Assembly: GCA_025963725.1 (NCBI GenBank)
Contig: JAOQAE010000005.1
Location: forward strand, 62,001 to 126,000
DNA from: Bacteroidota bacterium
Lineage (GTDB): Bacteria > Bacteroidota > Bacteroidia > 2-12-FULL-35-15
Direction: 5' to 3'
DNA length: 64,000 nucleotides
This document shows, one piece after another, positions 33,101 to 41,900 of the stretch. Below the pieces are notes generated by a model. That model was given only the letters and a program-made list of their open reading frames with translations. It was not told where the DNA came from and did not search any database. The translations under genes were made by a program, and so were the position numbers. Numbering within the stretch: position 1 is the stretch's first letter; every line of letters starts with the position of its first letter.

Positions 33101-35943
33101 GACGACATGGTATCGCCGGGAAAGATCTTTTCATGGTCGGAGCAGGCCATGTAATACACGTATTCGGGGTGATAAACCACCAGCGAACGCGCAAAATAAC
33201 TTTGCCATACAGGGATAAAATCCTGCAGGCGGTTCAGGTTCTCGGGAAATGTATATTTGTCGCCATTCTCATCGGTGTATACTTTGGAAACTGCATCCAC
33301 TGCGGGAGTGTAGGTTACACTGTCGTCGTTCAGGAAAACAGGCACGCGCGTGCGGTTCCCTTCATCGTCCATGTAAATAGCATATTCGCTGCCGTTCAGC
33401 TTCAGCCTCGGGTGCTTCCAGTTGGAAGTGCCGCCGTTCCATAGGTTCGGAGCGAGCATATTACTTCCGTTCAATACGGAAAGGTTGTCGGTAGAAGTAA
33501 CCGTTGCAGCATCAAATTTTCCGTACTGTCCGCCGGGGCTAACATCTATGAGCATCATCTGGAAAGAGCTTTCGCAGAGCGATGTTGGCTTGCAGGGCTC
33601 CATGCACTGCTCGTACAGCATATCGTACTGCAGCTCGGAGCCTTTGCCGGAGGCCACAAATTCGTCCCTTGTTCCGAGTGCCGCTGCGCATGCGCTGCAG
33701 GAAACATAGCAGGAAGTTGTATCGAGCGCAGCTATTTCCTGCGCAAGGAAATCACCAAGTGTGCGGATGCAGGAATTATAGGTGGTATCGAGGTAGCTCT
33801 TCACATAAAAATCGCGGGCATCCTTATTAAGGCTGAGCACTTTGCTTACGGTATAGGTTCCCGGATCGAGGTCGAGACTAATGGAATCAGCCTCGCTGAT
33901 GCCTGAGCCCGTACAGTTCATAGTAAAGCCGTTCGGAATGGAATCGAGGTGGCCGATGAGCCTGTGGATGGCAGAATCGTTGTAGGTTCCCAGGCTGGTA
34001 AGGTCATTTCCGCATTCGTCGGATATTTTTATTTCAAGGTCATAAATACAGCTCATGCACATTCCATCCACGAGGCAGGAATCGGAAAGCGAATCCACCG
34101 TGAGCCCGTAGCTGAACTTATAATTGCTGCTGTATGCCACGGTGATCTGCGTGCTGAACTCGATCGCATCGTGCAGCGCATTGGCCTTGTTCACTGTGCT
34201 GATCCCCGAGCTGTTCTTTTTGAACAGGTCCACGGTAAGCGTATCGGCTGCATTTGCGGCGCTGCCGAGGGCCTCCATGAACGCAGTGCCGGCGCTGTCT
34301 TTCGGCGCATCGCCCGCAAGCGCTGTAGCCACGGTTTTGCCTTCCTGGTTCATGTACGAAACGCTGATCTGCCCGTTGGCATCCCTTACCGTATTCTTCT
34401 TATAATGCGAGGCATCTCCTGCTTCGGAACCGAACAGGCGGTCGAGCTGCAGCTGGTTCGGCTGGCTGTAATAATATTTTGTTTCATGCCCGCTGCCGAG
34501 CCTGAATGTTTTTCCCACGCCCGACTGGCTGCGGATCCGGCCTGTATTATCAGGGGTATACTCCACCTGCGAAAAAGGATACAGCTCTGCATCAGGCACA
34601 AAGGCCTGCTGAAAAGATTTATCGGGATTGTTGGAGGAATAGTACTGCGATGATCCTGAAATGGTGTCCATGCCGGGAGCAAACGGATTGCAGACTCCCA
34701 CGCTGTCAATATCAAAATCTTTTTTCGAATAGGCAGCACTGTCGAAATTCACATTGTACCTCGGGTAATATTTTATGGCAGGCTCTTCGGTTGACGTGGA
34801 GCAGTTCGGAAAGCTGACCGGGGTAGGCAGCACATTTACAGCGGGCCTTCCCTGGTAATCATACATCGTTTCACCGACGATCACATTTTTATCGGAGTTT
34901 ACTTTGGTGACCGATTGCCGGTTGTGCAGGCTGCCGTCGAAATAGCTGATCACTTCTTTCTTTTTTCCTTCTTCCGCATACGTTGAGGAGTACTGCCAGT
35001 TCTTATTATTCTCATGCGCCACGCGGATGCGGTAGCGTGCGCTGCTGCCAACCGAAGCCATTGAAGCGCTGTCGGCTTCGCTCCACACGCCGTACATGTA
35101 GGTGTCCGGGTTCAGGTAATCCCTGCCTATGGGCCTTATCCTCACGGCGATGTACCCTTTTTCATACGTAAGGCCGATGTTGTAAAAGTTGGCCGTGGTG
35201 GTGATCCTCGTGGAATTGTGCTTAAAATCAGCCGAAAGCTGCGTTGAATCGATAAAAGTGGAGGAATCGATGCCGTAATTGTTCACATAGGTCCATTCCA
35301 CCTGGTACTCTTCCGCTTCGGGAACTGTGCCCCACATGATCTGCAATTCATCTGTGGTGGTGTCGCAATCCGTATTAACGGGTGTTAAGAGAATGCCGGT
35401 CACCGGATCGGCGATCACGGAAGAAAAATCATAATAGCGGTCCATGCGAATCTCCGATTCAACATAAACATACTTCGGCAGTGTATCAACTGAAAAGCCA
35501 TTCACGGTAATGCTGTCGATCACCACTTTAACTTTATATCCATCGGCAAGCTTTAAGGAGGAGAGGTCGATGGTTTGCCTGTTATACCTGTTGTTGACGG
35601 ACACCACGAGCGATTCATTGCGCGTAGGCGTGATGAGCGTATTTGTTTTATCCCAGCGGTAAACGGTAAGCCAGGTGCGCACGGTGGTTGCCGCCGTTAA
35701 AAAAGTATCGCTGGCCTGGTCTACCTTCAGGGAAATAATATTCCTGATGCGGTAATCGGCAGCGCCCGACACGCCGGGTGTAGAGATCTCCACTTCCGCG
35801 CTTGCAGAATCAATTATAACAGGTGCTGCGGTGGTGCTCTGCAGCTTGCCGGTAACCGCCGGCACCTCGTGCGCTAACATGCGCATGCTCATCAGCACGA
35901 TGCTGCAGGTAAAAAAATGTTTGAGAAGATCTTTCATATCCAT
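24127..35943 (-). CDS. Giant Rhs/YD-repeat protein with an inserted YCF48-like propeller block and variable C-terminal domain
   Basis: A 3,938-residue exported protein. After a signal-like N-terminus (MKDLLKHFFTCSIVLMSMRM...) residues ~30-2040 hold beta-rich sequence with an early YD segment (ETMYDYQGRPAVNVLP, ~360) and many paired cysteines. Residues ~2040-2985 are a run of YCF48/BNR-type repeats (STNGGNNWTKM, TSDGGANWD, TEDAGNHWELL). From ~2985 comes the Rhs shell (FFYDKLGRMVLSQNSKQ, TYDELGRIQEVGE, NHLGNVL), ending in the core FNGKEKDDE...RVYDARLGKFLSVDP and YIDLDGLE (~3722). The last ~213 residues are a different, AT-rich domain with an acidic/Lys linker (LEKKKEQEKAVEPEAEQEKP), presumably the toxin; no family recognised. 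No type IX sorting domain is visible at the end. Last large gene of the operon, followed by a candidate immunity lipoprotein. Confidence 0.9.
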   Translation of the reverse strand: MDMKDLLKHFFTCSIVLMSMRMLAHEVPAVTGKLQSTTAAPVIIDSASAEVEISTPGVSGAADYRIRNIISLKVDQASDTFLTAATTVRTWLTVYRWDKTNTLITPTRNESLVVSVNNRYNRQTIDLSSLKLADGYKVKVVIDSITVNGFSVDTLPKYVYVESEIRMDRYYDFSSVIADPVTGILLTPVNTDCDTTTDELQIMWGTVPEAEEYQVEWTYVNNYGIDSSTFIDSTQLSADFKHNSTRITTTANFYNIGLTYEKGYIAVRIRPIGRDYLNPDTYMYGVWSEADSASMASVGSSARYRIRVAHENNKNWQYSSTYAEEGKKKEVISYFDGSLHNRQSVTKVNSDKNVIVGETMYDYQGRPAVNVLPTPVSFPNCSTSTEEPAIKYYPRYNVNFDSAAYSKKDFDIDSVGVCNPFAPGMDTISGSSQYYSSNNPDKSFQQAFVPDAELYPFSQVEYTPDNTGRIRSQSGVGKTFRLGSGHETKYYYSQPNQLQLDRLFGSEAGDASHYKKNTVRDANGQISVSYMNQEGKTVATALAGDAPKDSAGTAFMEALGSAANAADTLTVDLFKKNSSGISTVNKANALHDAIEFSTQITVAYSSNYKFSYGLTVDSLSDSCLVDGMCMSCIYDLEIKISDECGNDLTSLGTYNDSAIHRLIGHLDSIPNGFTMNCTGSGISEADSISLDLDPGTYTVSKVLSLNKDARDFYVKSYLDTTYNSCIRTLGDFLAQEIAALDTTSCYVSCSACAAALGTRDEFVASGKGSELQYDMLYEQCMEPCKPTSLCESSFQMMLIDVSPGGQYGKFDAATVTSTDNLSVLNGSNMLAPNLWNGGTSNWKHPRLKLNGSEYAIYMDDEGNRTRVPVFLNDDSVTYTPAVDAVSKVYTDENGDKYTFPENLNRLQDFIPVWQSYFARSLVVYHPEYVYYMACSDHEKIFPGDTMSSEHFDSLLISTETFAEAVSRGFIKPTYASTSVSPDDKLTDLLTQSSSHLYDPFFTNSSYSISFNKPGGGYMSYAQSAMKNLMGFNSALYAIINSVGYSMLEIAATDARCGGNYTGVPTGTCLAFGTDMFTSLTPNYVFKNDSVRDREWGLLKSFYLSEKRKIQFLRMDFYARYYNWSMNDWYGGCNACMTSSYFMAGSGMTAPTLHPFTPASPAYNKKQPCSIYTYGLYAHSQKRFTTPEGMGLTASNVNVPYMVYQATGQCPMAFLVQNFLSSMAQDSLLQSASLVSLNTIPAFGPDMYTLLNGGTTPSVPVNYQWDFISVSSNVLTAVIKDPLTGAYADTMTLNIGGTPISNFGQVVGIQNLTYDHVTAGRYYFDAAAVYVSGGITFTSNITGSTRMNIKDCNFEPQCTANQFAVDLSNLMSILLVEGKWQTTTAYNISRDTLTAPFVSATIKNMLGTPNSTLMWKYTSGPKTYELYDSTNSGTKLRMTRLSITPAITAGQFVALSNMRSNYNNLFRVDILDSTGVKVAVMEGKMELVTGTGSTGISMGDCGFADAPECSTTEHQVRKDLEKLIGEFLVQDTLSGNVNLFTQVNFSWLLKGYLPSTVTSTSSTYLYDTTALNNYDTLRFDTDGACSFEIYHSVHDTNAVALNFADLIAVTDLTGVPPMDEQGNFHDFYFIGTYDSAGTVMSDTVHGTSCWPIKNCNHCDSTMVTPPPMDSSVVSIPDIYDGWSSTGTLVGIDTTACDSAYNVLLTALVNYNSSVYAAEHSDTLDVNIYPTLSQYIKGGYCNCNYVDTLLYYIALPTGSTRPKPGDIDHFPGCTHSVPLGSDNACKALYGKYATTNRSYNAYLQAHPSLHYPALDTSITSVDFAARYCNCGAKYIATLTAIMNGYNPDSATAYAITRMDNNCATAPCVPAAPDTALVFPAATYSPNPCVQQMLNIAALNAQNDYQQYKDSMTTQIASLYTEHCMAALENFTYTYTDKEYHFTLYYYDQAGNLVKTIPPEGVELLDIDATADALEQQIISDRELGRQTVFTNHRMATNYEYNSLNQLVYQDMPDHDKLSLIDFALPNGLDSRLKITRTQFVNANRGYTSGFIDLGGGNTRSIMYMSTNGGNNWTKMNNTVAADLNDVFFVDSSTAFAVGSKGVILKTSDGGANWDAKNLYGTYPQDLYAVCFSSASNGVVAGVKSASYAGIYYTSNGGTTYTAATTSSLAAGDTITGMVYDGSKYYITTKNAGRGGIYYSTTGSSWTAVTAKRAGDLAKVHFMNGASPAAVAVGEDGTFLRSPSVSSIGFYVVTTGISKPFRDVYFKDINYGVAIIDSSANKGQIWKTEDAGNHWELLSRPGDYYTSLQEYEYGKALASGENGLLAKVILTVSPFGIIKLQKPSHVNDLQYTDGVLYGASPQLVAVGNNDTIYYTQNGSTGGTTWTKVKTTSLGVSGGDGSFKKVLVKDSSGTQLKGVLLTQNGKLYSMYKDAADVFSFSLSAVKDLSGSTISSYFFSDITMNTHSSTQFYAFDTISKRAFRGTVTGSAATFAYMDTTTAQQKDIVSIAVDSTAGYLVLAGTKGALKYKSNPASTTTGYVNRRYTVLPASLNDIAVKTSNELYAVGIDGAVWNTNNGTEWRMLSSGNAVSLNAIAMDNNGAYGAITGDGGKLYVQSVTDSLHISLTETYLGTTENLNELVLSDSNAYIGTADGQLIHVPDITSAAYSNVTVRAMTGAFHALAMRASSLPVVFAGGDGSAMYQCLNSNSARVNELFLSSLLGISFADANNGYILSSRNDIRHTTDGGATWSIIVPSSPATVMQNIYSPKPEQAILLGAAKYFAVINGTAAPAAVTVSTGPSVALVCIDFNQSGYGIIGGAQRAIFSVVPSGSTYTVTHLVTAPAPTSGNYNFGAVKVFPGNGYLISGTQARIYYGVGASLTDQMSYTGLFTSLTTRGLGDMFFLDDRTGYIVGTGGVALKCSLSANIEDGIGTTTGGIAWDTLHLSDPFGIFNSGTKTTIDLRTIDFIDRHHAFIGGLYNSFPANPKYAMLIDDNSNYYSTRFFYDKLGRMVLSQNSKQYNKVPKTFSYTTYDELGRIQEVGEKSENSSGTLFREIFGSYVNGSFNVNTINDDSLSSWLAGSGARKEVTRTYYDTVSFTGMPMTQDNLRKRVSDVTYEDVYDGVDSTYQHGTHYTYDIHGNVNTLVQDNPELIPSSQRYKRIDYEYDLISGKVNKVIYQPDAPDLFIHQYSYDADNRITKVETSTDDIIYQTDAKYFYYAHGPLARVEYGKNQVQGMDYAYTLQGWIKGVNSNTLKSSRDMGQDGLNDTSNVNQYFAEDAMGYTLNYYAGDYKAIDRLKWSSVTNRFEAQTAGSSEMGYTHDLYNGNISLMGTTIIARDTTVAGLISPQVPKALLSPYKYDQLNRLTESRGVDNIDLANNLWQSSGSNKKYRNIFTYDANGNILTQSRMDDNENPFDMLEYQYSRDVSGKLLQNRLYHVNDSGNPGDQPDDLEDQGSFDPTLSTMNSVNNYRYDEIGNLVHDGIEEIDTIKWTVYGKIKEIKRTSGSSKKNLKFDYDAGGNRIAKHVLSSAGSWERSTYYVRDVQGNVMSTYDQTGADSSLSFKLLEQHLYGSSRLGMVSPNKEMIGADTTDEFAYDTLNKRQYELSNHLGNVLNVAYDRKIALDTNSDGTVDYYVADLASASDYSPFGAPLSGRGFTSSSYRYGFNGKEKDDEVKGDGAQYDYGFRVYDARLGKFLSVDPLSNKFAYYTPYQFAGNKPIVYIDLDGLEDVTFYEKEGKQYMKIAYNKEDTKKLIANDPNDPVKLRIHYKDGISSQFKGPNAANEKRVFQVHSKPLINSILVADISNKDRKTKNEKFYSYTIGGSKDDLLVPPLEKKKEQEKAVEPEAEQEKPEMIKYIILDIEVDKELQKEFIYAPDLKDYFKAVRANYQKQGYDEVIIRKMVPVDKVIEDGGNKYSGDIGNEPRLQCRPVVVETGEKPKT

Positions 35944-35959
35944 AGAAATAGCTGGTTAT

Positions 35960-36730
35960 TTACTTGAGGTCGTACCTGTAATCCTTTAGTTCGTAATGCC
36001 TGTACTTTTCACTGAGTGTGACTTTTTTACCGGAGGCCGTAAAATATTTTTTTTCAGAGAACTCTTTTTCGTAATCCACTTTCAGGTTCTGCTGATAATT
36101 GTAAAAGCTGATCTCCATGCGCGGCTTGCCCTGGATCTTTCCTTTGTTCACATTTCCGCTCTCATCGGCCTCATCGTTCTCTTCGGTCATTTCAGCGCTG
36201 TAGAAATAAGTAAGCTTGCCTAACAGGCCGGCGGCATCCAGTTCAAATTCAAAGGATGCATACAGCCCGTTGGGCGCAAACTCTATCCGGTAACAAGTGC
36301 CGCCCGCTTTTACCTGCTTCCTGATGGCCTGTACATGATCGAGCAGGTCGGAAAAACTTTCCATGTCTACCGGCAGCTGTTCTGTTCCCGACAGGTTGTT
36401 CAATGCGATCATCTGCTCATCATCGCTTACCGTGATCCTGTAACGCTCATTTTGTATGGTGTGCATGCCCAGCACAACCGAATGCAGGTTCTTTCCGTCC
36501 TTTACAAAGCTCCCTTCCGACCGCTCATAAGGCACCGCGGTGGTATGGTCCACAAAAGAGGCGTAGCTTACATTTACTTTGTAGGCCCCGGTTTTTGTAA
36601 ACCAGTCGAGCGCATTCCTGAACTTATCCATCACTTCTTTTTTGGAAGCGTTTTCCCATACACCCGCAGCTGAAGCAGGGCTTATATACAGGATCAGTAC
36701 TGTGATTATCAGCAGCCGGCCTATTTTCAT
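35960..36730 (-). CDS. Exported protein, LolA-like fold suspected
   Basis: A 256-residue protein with a signal peptide (MKIGRLLIITVLILYISPASA). The mature part begins with a helix (MDKFRNALDWFTKTGAYKVNV) and continues with strand repeats (GSFVKDGKNLHSVVLG, YRITVSDDEQMIALNN, YRIEFAPNGLYASFEFEL), an arrangement reminiscent of the LolA/LolB half-barrel. No lipobox. It overlaps the upstream gene by four bases (ATGA) and precedes the giant Rhs gene by 16 bases, so it is surely in the same operon. A periplasmic carrier or chaperone role for one of the large partners is a guess; the fold call needs structure prediction. Confidence 0.55.
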   Translation of the reverse strand: MKIGRLLIITVLILYISPASAAGVWENASKKEVMDKFRNALDWFTKTGAYKVNVSYASFVDHTTAVPYERSEGSFVKDGKNLHSVVLGMHTIQNERYRITVSDDEQMIALNNLSGTEQLPVDMESFSDLLDHVQAIRKQVKAGGTCYRIEFAPNGLYASFEFELDAAGLLGKLTYFYSAEMTEENDEADESGNVNKGKIQGKPRMEISFYNYQQNLKVDYEKEFSEKKYFTASGKKVTLSEKYRHYELKDYRYDLK

Positions 36731-38421
36731 TTTTTCCTTGTTTTATTACGGTTTTCCTGGATCGTCATGATCCCTTTTTCGGTTTCCTTTTTCACCCTCA
36801 CGAGCTTACCTTCCTCATCGTATTCATAAAGTGTGGCATAATTCCGCTCATCGAGCTCTGCAGTAAGCTTCATGCTTACGGGGTCGTACACGTATGATTT
36901 CAGCGAGCCGTCGAAAGGCAGCACGCGGATATCATCAAAATAGCAGTCGCCGGTGCTGCATGCCAGCTGGATCTCCAGGTCGGTAGCAGTATCGGGGATA
37001 GTAAACGTTCTTTCGATCCGCTGCCAGCCGTCAATGATGCGGCCTTCGGCTGTGAATGCGGCCGACGTGAAGGATACGGAGGGACAGGAGACAACGATCT
37101 GCGGATACGTGTACGAGGTTTTCGTAAGCGCGGCACCACTTTCCTTCACCCATGCGCTGATCAGGTATTTCTTACCGGGGATGGGTGAAAAGGATTGAAT
37201 ACAGTCTACACACTCCGGGGCGCATGCCGACTGGAAATCCGTTACCACATTGAAGGTTGTGAAAGCGCTGTCGGTAACTGTGTAAAGATGGGTCAGGGTA
37301 TTGAAGTTGACCGGATCTGTAACCGGCAGGTGCGGCCAGCGCTGCGTGCCTCCATCGTCGCCGAACTCATGGCTATAAACAATAATGTCATACACCTCGC
37401 CCGCATTGGTCCATAAAACATATTCAAGGTAAGGAAGCCCTGAATAGATGGGTTCACAGGTAAGATAAAGAAACTTCCCTTTTTTCTTCAGGAACATGTA
37501 ATAGTTTCCAAGACAGTCGCAGTTATAAAATCCGGGGAGCCGCAGCTGACGTTTTAAAAAATTAATGCTCGCCGTTGAATCCCCGTTTGCCAGTATGTAC
37601 TCTTTCACGTAATTGAAAATATTTACAAAATCCGATTTGCAGGGACAGTTGAGCGAAGGCTTCACCGTTCCGGCCGTGTAGAAGGTATAAGGCAGCGAGA
37701 TCGAATCGTTCTGCACATCAAACGCATTGTCATAGGATGCCTTTACTGCATTGTAGTTAAGGATCCAGTTGAGAAGGCCGGTCACATTTGTCTGCTGCAG
37801 CACTGCCATTGAATCGTAGATTGTTTTGTAGCCGGGATACAGCGAAAGGTCGATGCCTCCGAATTCATTGGCCTGGTCGTTCCACAAGATGTCAGGTATG
37901 AACAGCGCCAGCTCGAGACGGGAAGGATACCTGAGGCAGGTTCCGCAGTTCTTGTAATAAAAGTTTGCCCATTTGTACACACCATCAGGCAGCTGCGGCA
38001 GCTTTATCTTCAGGTTAAAGAAAGTAATGGTGTTGGTGTACGAAGGATAGCTTTTAAATATGAAACGGTAGGCATGGTATGTACTGTGTGCCGCATCGGA
38101 AGTATCGAGCACCTCGGAGCCGAGGTAATCAAAAAAAGCGGTGTCTGAAAGGCGAATGCCGTTATACGTGTATACAGGATACCCGGATGAAGTATTGATC
38201 ACCGATGGCGTAAAGTCGGGTACAGTGGTAGAATCGATGAACGAAATGGTAAGGTTCATCAGGATGCTGTCTGCATTCACATGATCGGTATCGTTCACAA
38301 ACAGCACATACTGCCCGCAGCTGTACTGCGTATAAAAATCGAGGTGCAGCGTGCCTGTGAATGCAGAGGCCGTTCGCAGGGAAAGAAGGAAAAACAAAAG
38401 GAGATACGCGGTCTTTTTCAT
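36727..38421 (-). CDS. Exported protein with carbohydrate-binding-like domain and YD-type tail
   Basis: A 564-residue exported protein (signal MKKTAYLLLFFLLSLRTASA). The N-terminal ~370 residues are beta-rich with many Tyr/Cys pairs (DCLGNYYMFLKKKGKFLYLT). Around 400-510 lies a jelly-roll-like segment of the type that binds carbohydrates (KYLISAWVKESGA, GWQRIERTFTIPDTATDLEI, CYFDDIRVLPF). The final ~50 residues (YVYDPVSMKLTAELDERN, TLYEYDEEGKLVRVKKETEK) are YD-like, a tail I associate with Bacteroidota SpvB/Rhs-associated proteins. Operon-internal: about 10 bases after the previous stop, with a four-base overlap to the next. Possibly a surface- or target-binding subunit (inference). Confidence 0.65.
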   Translation of the reverse strand: MKKTAYLLLFFLLSLRTASAFTGTLHLDFYTQYSCGQYVLFVNDTDHVNADSILMNLTISFIDSTTVPDFTPSVINTSSGYPVYTYNGIRLSDTAFFDYLGSEVLDTSDAAHSTYHAYRFIFKSYPSYTNTITFFNLKIKLPQLPDGVYKWANFYYKNCGTCLRYPSRLELALFIPDILWNDQANEFGGIDLSLYPGYKTIYDSMAVLQQTNVTGLLNWILNYNAVKASYDNAFDVQNDSISLPYTFYTAGTVKPSLNCPCKSDFVNIFNYVKEYILANGDSTASINFLKRQLRLPGFYNCDCLGNYYMFLKKKGKFLYLTCEPIYSGLPYLEYVLWTNAGEVYDIIVYSHEFGDDGGTQRWPHLPVTDPVNFNTLTHLYTVTDSAFTTFNVVTDFQSACAPECVDCIQSFSPIPGKKYLISAWVKESGAALTKTSYTYPQIVVSCPSVSFTSAAFTAEGRIIDGWQRIERTFTIPDTATDLEIQLACSTGDCYFDDIRVLPFDGSLKSYVYDPVSMKLTAELDERNYATLYEYDEEGKLVRVKKETEKGIMTIQENRNKTRKK

Positions 38422-38431
38422 GCGCTGTATT

Positions 38432-38944
38432 TTAATAATTAATGAATTCTACTGTCGGATCGCCGGGAAACATGTTCACCAGGTCGTCGTAATCTACGGT
38501 GAGCGCCGTGCCCGGGGCAATGTAGCCGTTCGCTTTCATAAGCACTCCCTGGGAAGTAAGCACAAGATCCACATTGGGCGAAGCGCCGTCGTTCACATAC
38601 CTCCCGATGTTCGACAGCTTGTAATCGAAGCGAAAGCTGCCGGAAGAAGAAATCTTAAAGTAAGCATAGCCGATAATGTCGTTATTGTTGTAATGTGAGA
38701 GGGAGTCGGTGCATAAGGCGAGCACGTGCGCATTTTCCTTTAATTCGTAAGGAGTGTTCTTCCATTTCAGGATCGCGGGAAAATGATTTCCTGCAGCCCA
38801 GCTTTTCAGCTGCAGATGTGTAAGCGACGTATCGCCAGCCTGCTGAGGGCCTTCAAACACCAGCGGGTATTTCGGCAGCGGGGCCTGTGCTGCTATTTCA
38901 GCGCAGGGAAAGGCCAGGAGAAATAATATTATGAGCTTTTTCAT
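38432..38944 (-). CDS. Exported protein with SET-domain-like C-terminal motif
   Basis: A 170-residue protein with a signal peptide (MKKLIILFLLAFPCAEIAAQ). The C-terminal third reads GRYVNDGASPNVDLVL and then GYIAPGTALTVDYDDL, the order and spacing of the SET-domain knot: R-[FY]-[IV]-N-[HD]-x-x-x-P-N-[VC] followed by I-x-x-G-x-E-L-T-x-D-Y. His is replaced by Asp and Glu by Ala, so methyltransferase activity is doubtful. An exported SET-like domain would be unusual; it may be a binding or assembly protein. Start overlaps the stop of the 1,868-residue protein (ATGA). Confidence 0.55.
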   Translation of the reverse strand: MKKLIILFLLAFPCAEIAAQAPLPKYPLVFEGPQQAGDTSLTHLQLKSWAAGNHFPAILKWKNTPYELKENAHVLALCTDSLSHYNNNDIIGYAYFKISSSGSFRFDYKLSNIGRYVNDGASPNVDLVLTSQGVLMKANGYIAPGTALTVDYDDLVNMFPGDPTVEFINY

Positions 38945-41900
38945 CAGTGCTTAATGGTTTGAGTGGTGATACATCCTTTGCTGTCGGTTATGGAAACTTT
39001 TACTTCGCAGCCGGTACCGTTGATGCGGATCCCGGCAGTGGTGATGGAGACCGAGGGGCTGCCGCTTACGATCTTCCAGTCGTAAGAGTACGGCGCCGTG
39101 CCCAATGAGCTGCCGATGTTGTAAACGCTGCTGCTTACTTCTGTTACAGTCATTATGAGGCGGCATCTCGTTACATCCTCGCAGGTCTCCGCCAGCTGCC
39201 TGCTGAAGGTTTTAGGCGCTCCGCCGGAAACCTTTAAGCTGTACCTTCCGGTGTGTGCATCGGTAGTAACAGGCTGTACGCTGTCGATCCGGAAGTGCGA
39301 ATCGGCGCAGGGACGGAACGTATAATCCTCAAAGCCGTCGAATGCCTGCTCCTTCTGCATTGAATTGGCTGCAACGCTCAGCGCCATGGACTGATTATAT
39401 CCGAAGGTGGCTGATGAATAACGGCCCAGCGCATCTTTGTTCTCAAGCTCCTCACCTATCGTGTTGAAGGCGGTAACTTCCGAAACATAGGTCCAGTTAT
39501 CGGGCTCCAGATCCCACTTACCTGCCACCCATTTATAAAAAGGTGTGTAGGAAGTGAACACGCCGTCCTTCCGGATATTGGTGTTGTTGTCGTAATTGCT
39601 GTGGCTCCTGCCGGTAAGATGGGTGTAGGAACGGAGCGGACGCCAGCTGCCTTTTTTGCCGGTGATGTAATCGTTGCTCGTATAAGGGATCGCGCTTCCG
39701 GGCGTTGTTTCGCAATCACAGAATGTTTTCCTGCTGTTGGAGAATTCAACGGCGGCGGCCTGGAGCACATTTTCATAGGCATTTCCTTTCAGGGCGCCCA
39801 GGGGATTTGTAAGGGTGGTAAGGGTAGCCATGTCAACAGTGGTCATGTTCCGCTGTCCCGAGCGCAGCACTTTCATACGATAGGCGCCGCTTACAGGTGT
39901 TCCGTCCTTTTTCACTACTGTAACGGAGTTGGAAGTTACGGCGGTGACCCAGCCCATGATATTTCCGATGTTGGAGGAAAGCGACACTTCATCACCCTCC
40001 CTGAAATAGCTCGCAAGATTGCTGGTACCGCTTGAGCATACTCCCGAGAGATTAAATACGGCCCCTATCTCAAAGCCAATGTTCTGGTATGCAGGACCCA
40101 TGCTCTCATAATACCACCATGCAGGATACCTGAGGTTGTACACAACATCATTGTAATTGGTGGTGGTTGCGGTAAGCAGCACTTCCCCCGTTTCACCGTC
40201 GTACGCTAAATTTTTTGTGGCAACAACGGAGCCGAGATCGGTGGCCACCGTTTCCTCGAGGATGCCGAAGCGCTGGATCACTTTGGTGGTGGTAGCGGAG
40301 CGGAACCTTGTTTTTTCATTTGAAATGGAAGGCCAGGGCATAGGTACAGAGATCGGGATTGGACCTCCGGGAATAACATCCAGATTAAGCTGAATTTTTG
40401 CACTGTTGGTTGTCGTTTTATCCTCCCTGAAATCAGCTACCATGTCAAAAAACTCCCCGATCCTTTTCACAGAAACATTTCCGTTCTTCTCAATAACAGT
40501 ACATTTATTCGATAGCTTATTTGCACCACCTGAATAGCTTTCCATTTTGTACTTGTATTCAATGGACGAGATCGGAGTAGATAGTCCTTCCTGGTAGACC
40601 TTTTGAGATTTAGGCTTACCATGCATATCATTTTGTTCTATCATAAACCCCTGCGCAGCGGTAAGATAATCACGCACATTAAACTTTAACATTGAGAACA
40701 AACTGAAGGGACTGTCTTTTCCACGCTTGTGAACGAGATTGGTCCTGCTGGTGATCGTCGGAAAATCTTTTGCAGTGTAAAACTCATGTACCACTTTTCC
40801 CGTTGCATGGCGCGTCACATTATCACGCTGCAGATTTTTCACGGTGACCATGCTATAACACACATTCGGTGACGGATAAAAGCACTCACCTATAGGAAGT
40901 TCCTGATAAGATCTTTCATCCGGTGTCGCACGTTTTTTTACTGTGGTATAAACAGGTTGCCTGTATGGATTTTCATCGCCTCCGGGTAATGGCTCATACG
41001 ATGCAACACCGGAGGAGCTACCATTGGGAAGGGTGTATGTATATTCCTGCCCATAGTTTGCTGTTTCAGGATCATTGCCAGTCATTTTCCCCCACTCATC
41101 GCTCATCTCGATCTTTTTTACACGGGCTCCTCCACCATATTTATGACTATTAGGGTTATTCAGCCTGATCCATGACTTTTGCGGAACAATGCTTCTCCCC
41201 ACTTCATAACCGCCGAGTGCTGTAGTAATGTACAGAATCTCGTCAGGGCCTGTGATCGCATCTTTTATGTTCTTTGTGAAATCAGAATTTACCAAGGCGT
41301 TAAGAATACTCGCCGAAAGTCCGGAGGAATTCTCGGTATTGGTAGCCTGGCTGTAAGAAGTCGTAATATCCTTTGTCCAAACCTTTTTAGGCATATAGAG
41401 CCTGCTAAACTGGATCGCCGTTTTTACGACGGGGTTAACATCCGTGCCCAGGTCATCGTCTCTTAAATTAATGTCACGCAGCCTGATCCATCCGTAAGCC
41501 CCTTCCGTTCCGAACCCTCCGAGCGTCCCATATCCTGAAACATATTCAAGATGATTATAACCGCCCACATCCCTTATCTTAGTAAGGCATCTGAAATACA
41601 GGTCAGTGATACCAATGATATATTTCCCGATATCGCTAACGCCCTCCTGCAGCTTGAAATAAAACTTACCATTGCCGGAACTGATGTCTATATAGTTGGT
41701 AGCATCTGAAGGATCGTTGCCGTAATTGGCAATCCGGAACATCTGCATGGCCGGCTGATTCTGCACATACGCATAATCATCGGCTTCGTAAGTAATTTTT
41801 ATTTTCCCGCCCGAAGGCAGCTGTATTTCTTTCAGAGACCACACGGCTGCGTAGGTATTGGCGGTAGTGTCCTGTTCCACATATGGAAATTCAGCGGGCG

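Noticed and set aside
24127-35943. Type IX secretion sorting domain on the Rhs giant
   Set aside because: The C-terminus is a variable, charged domain lacking the Ig-like CTD pattern; no por/gld genes are in the window.
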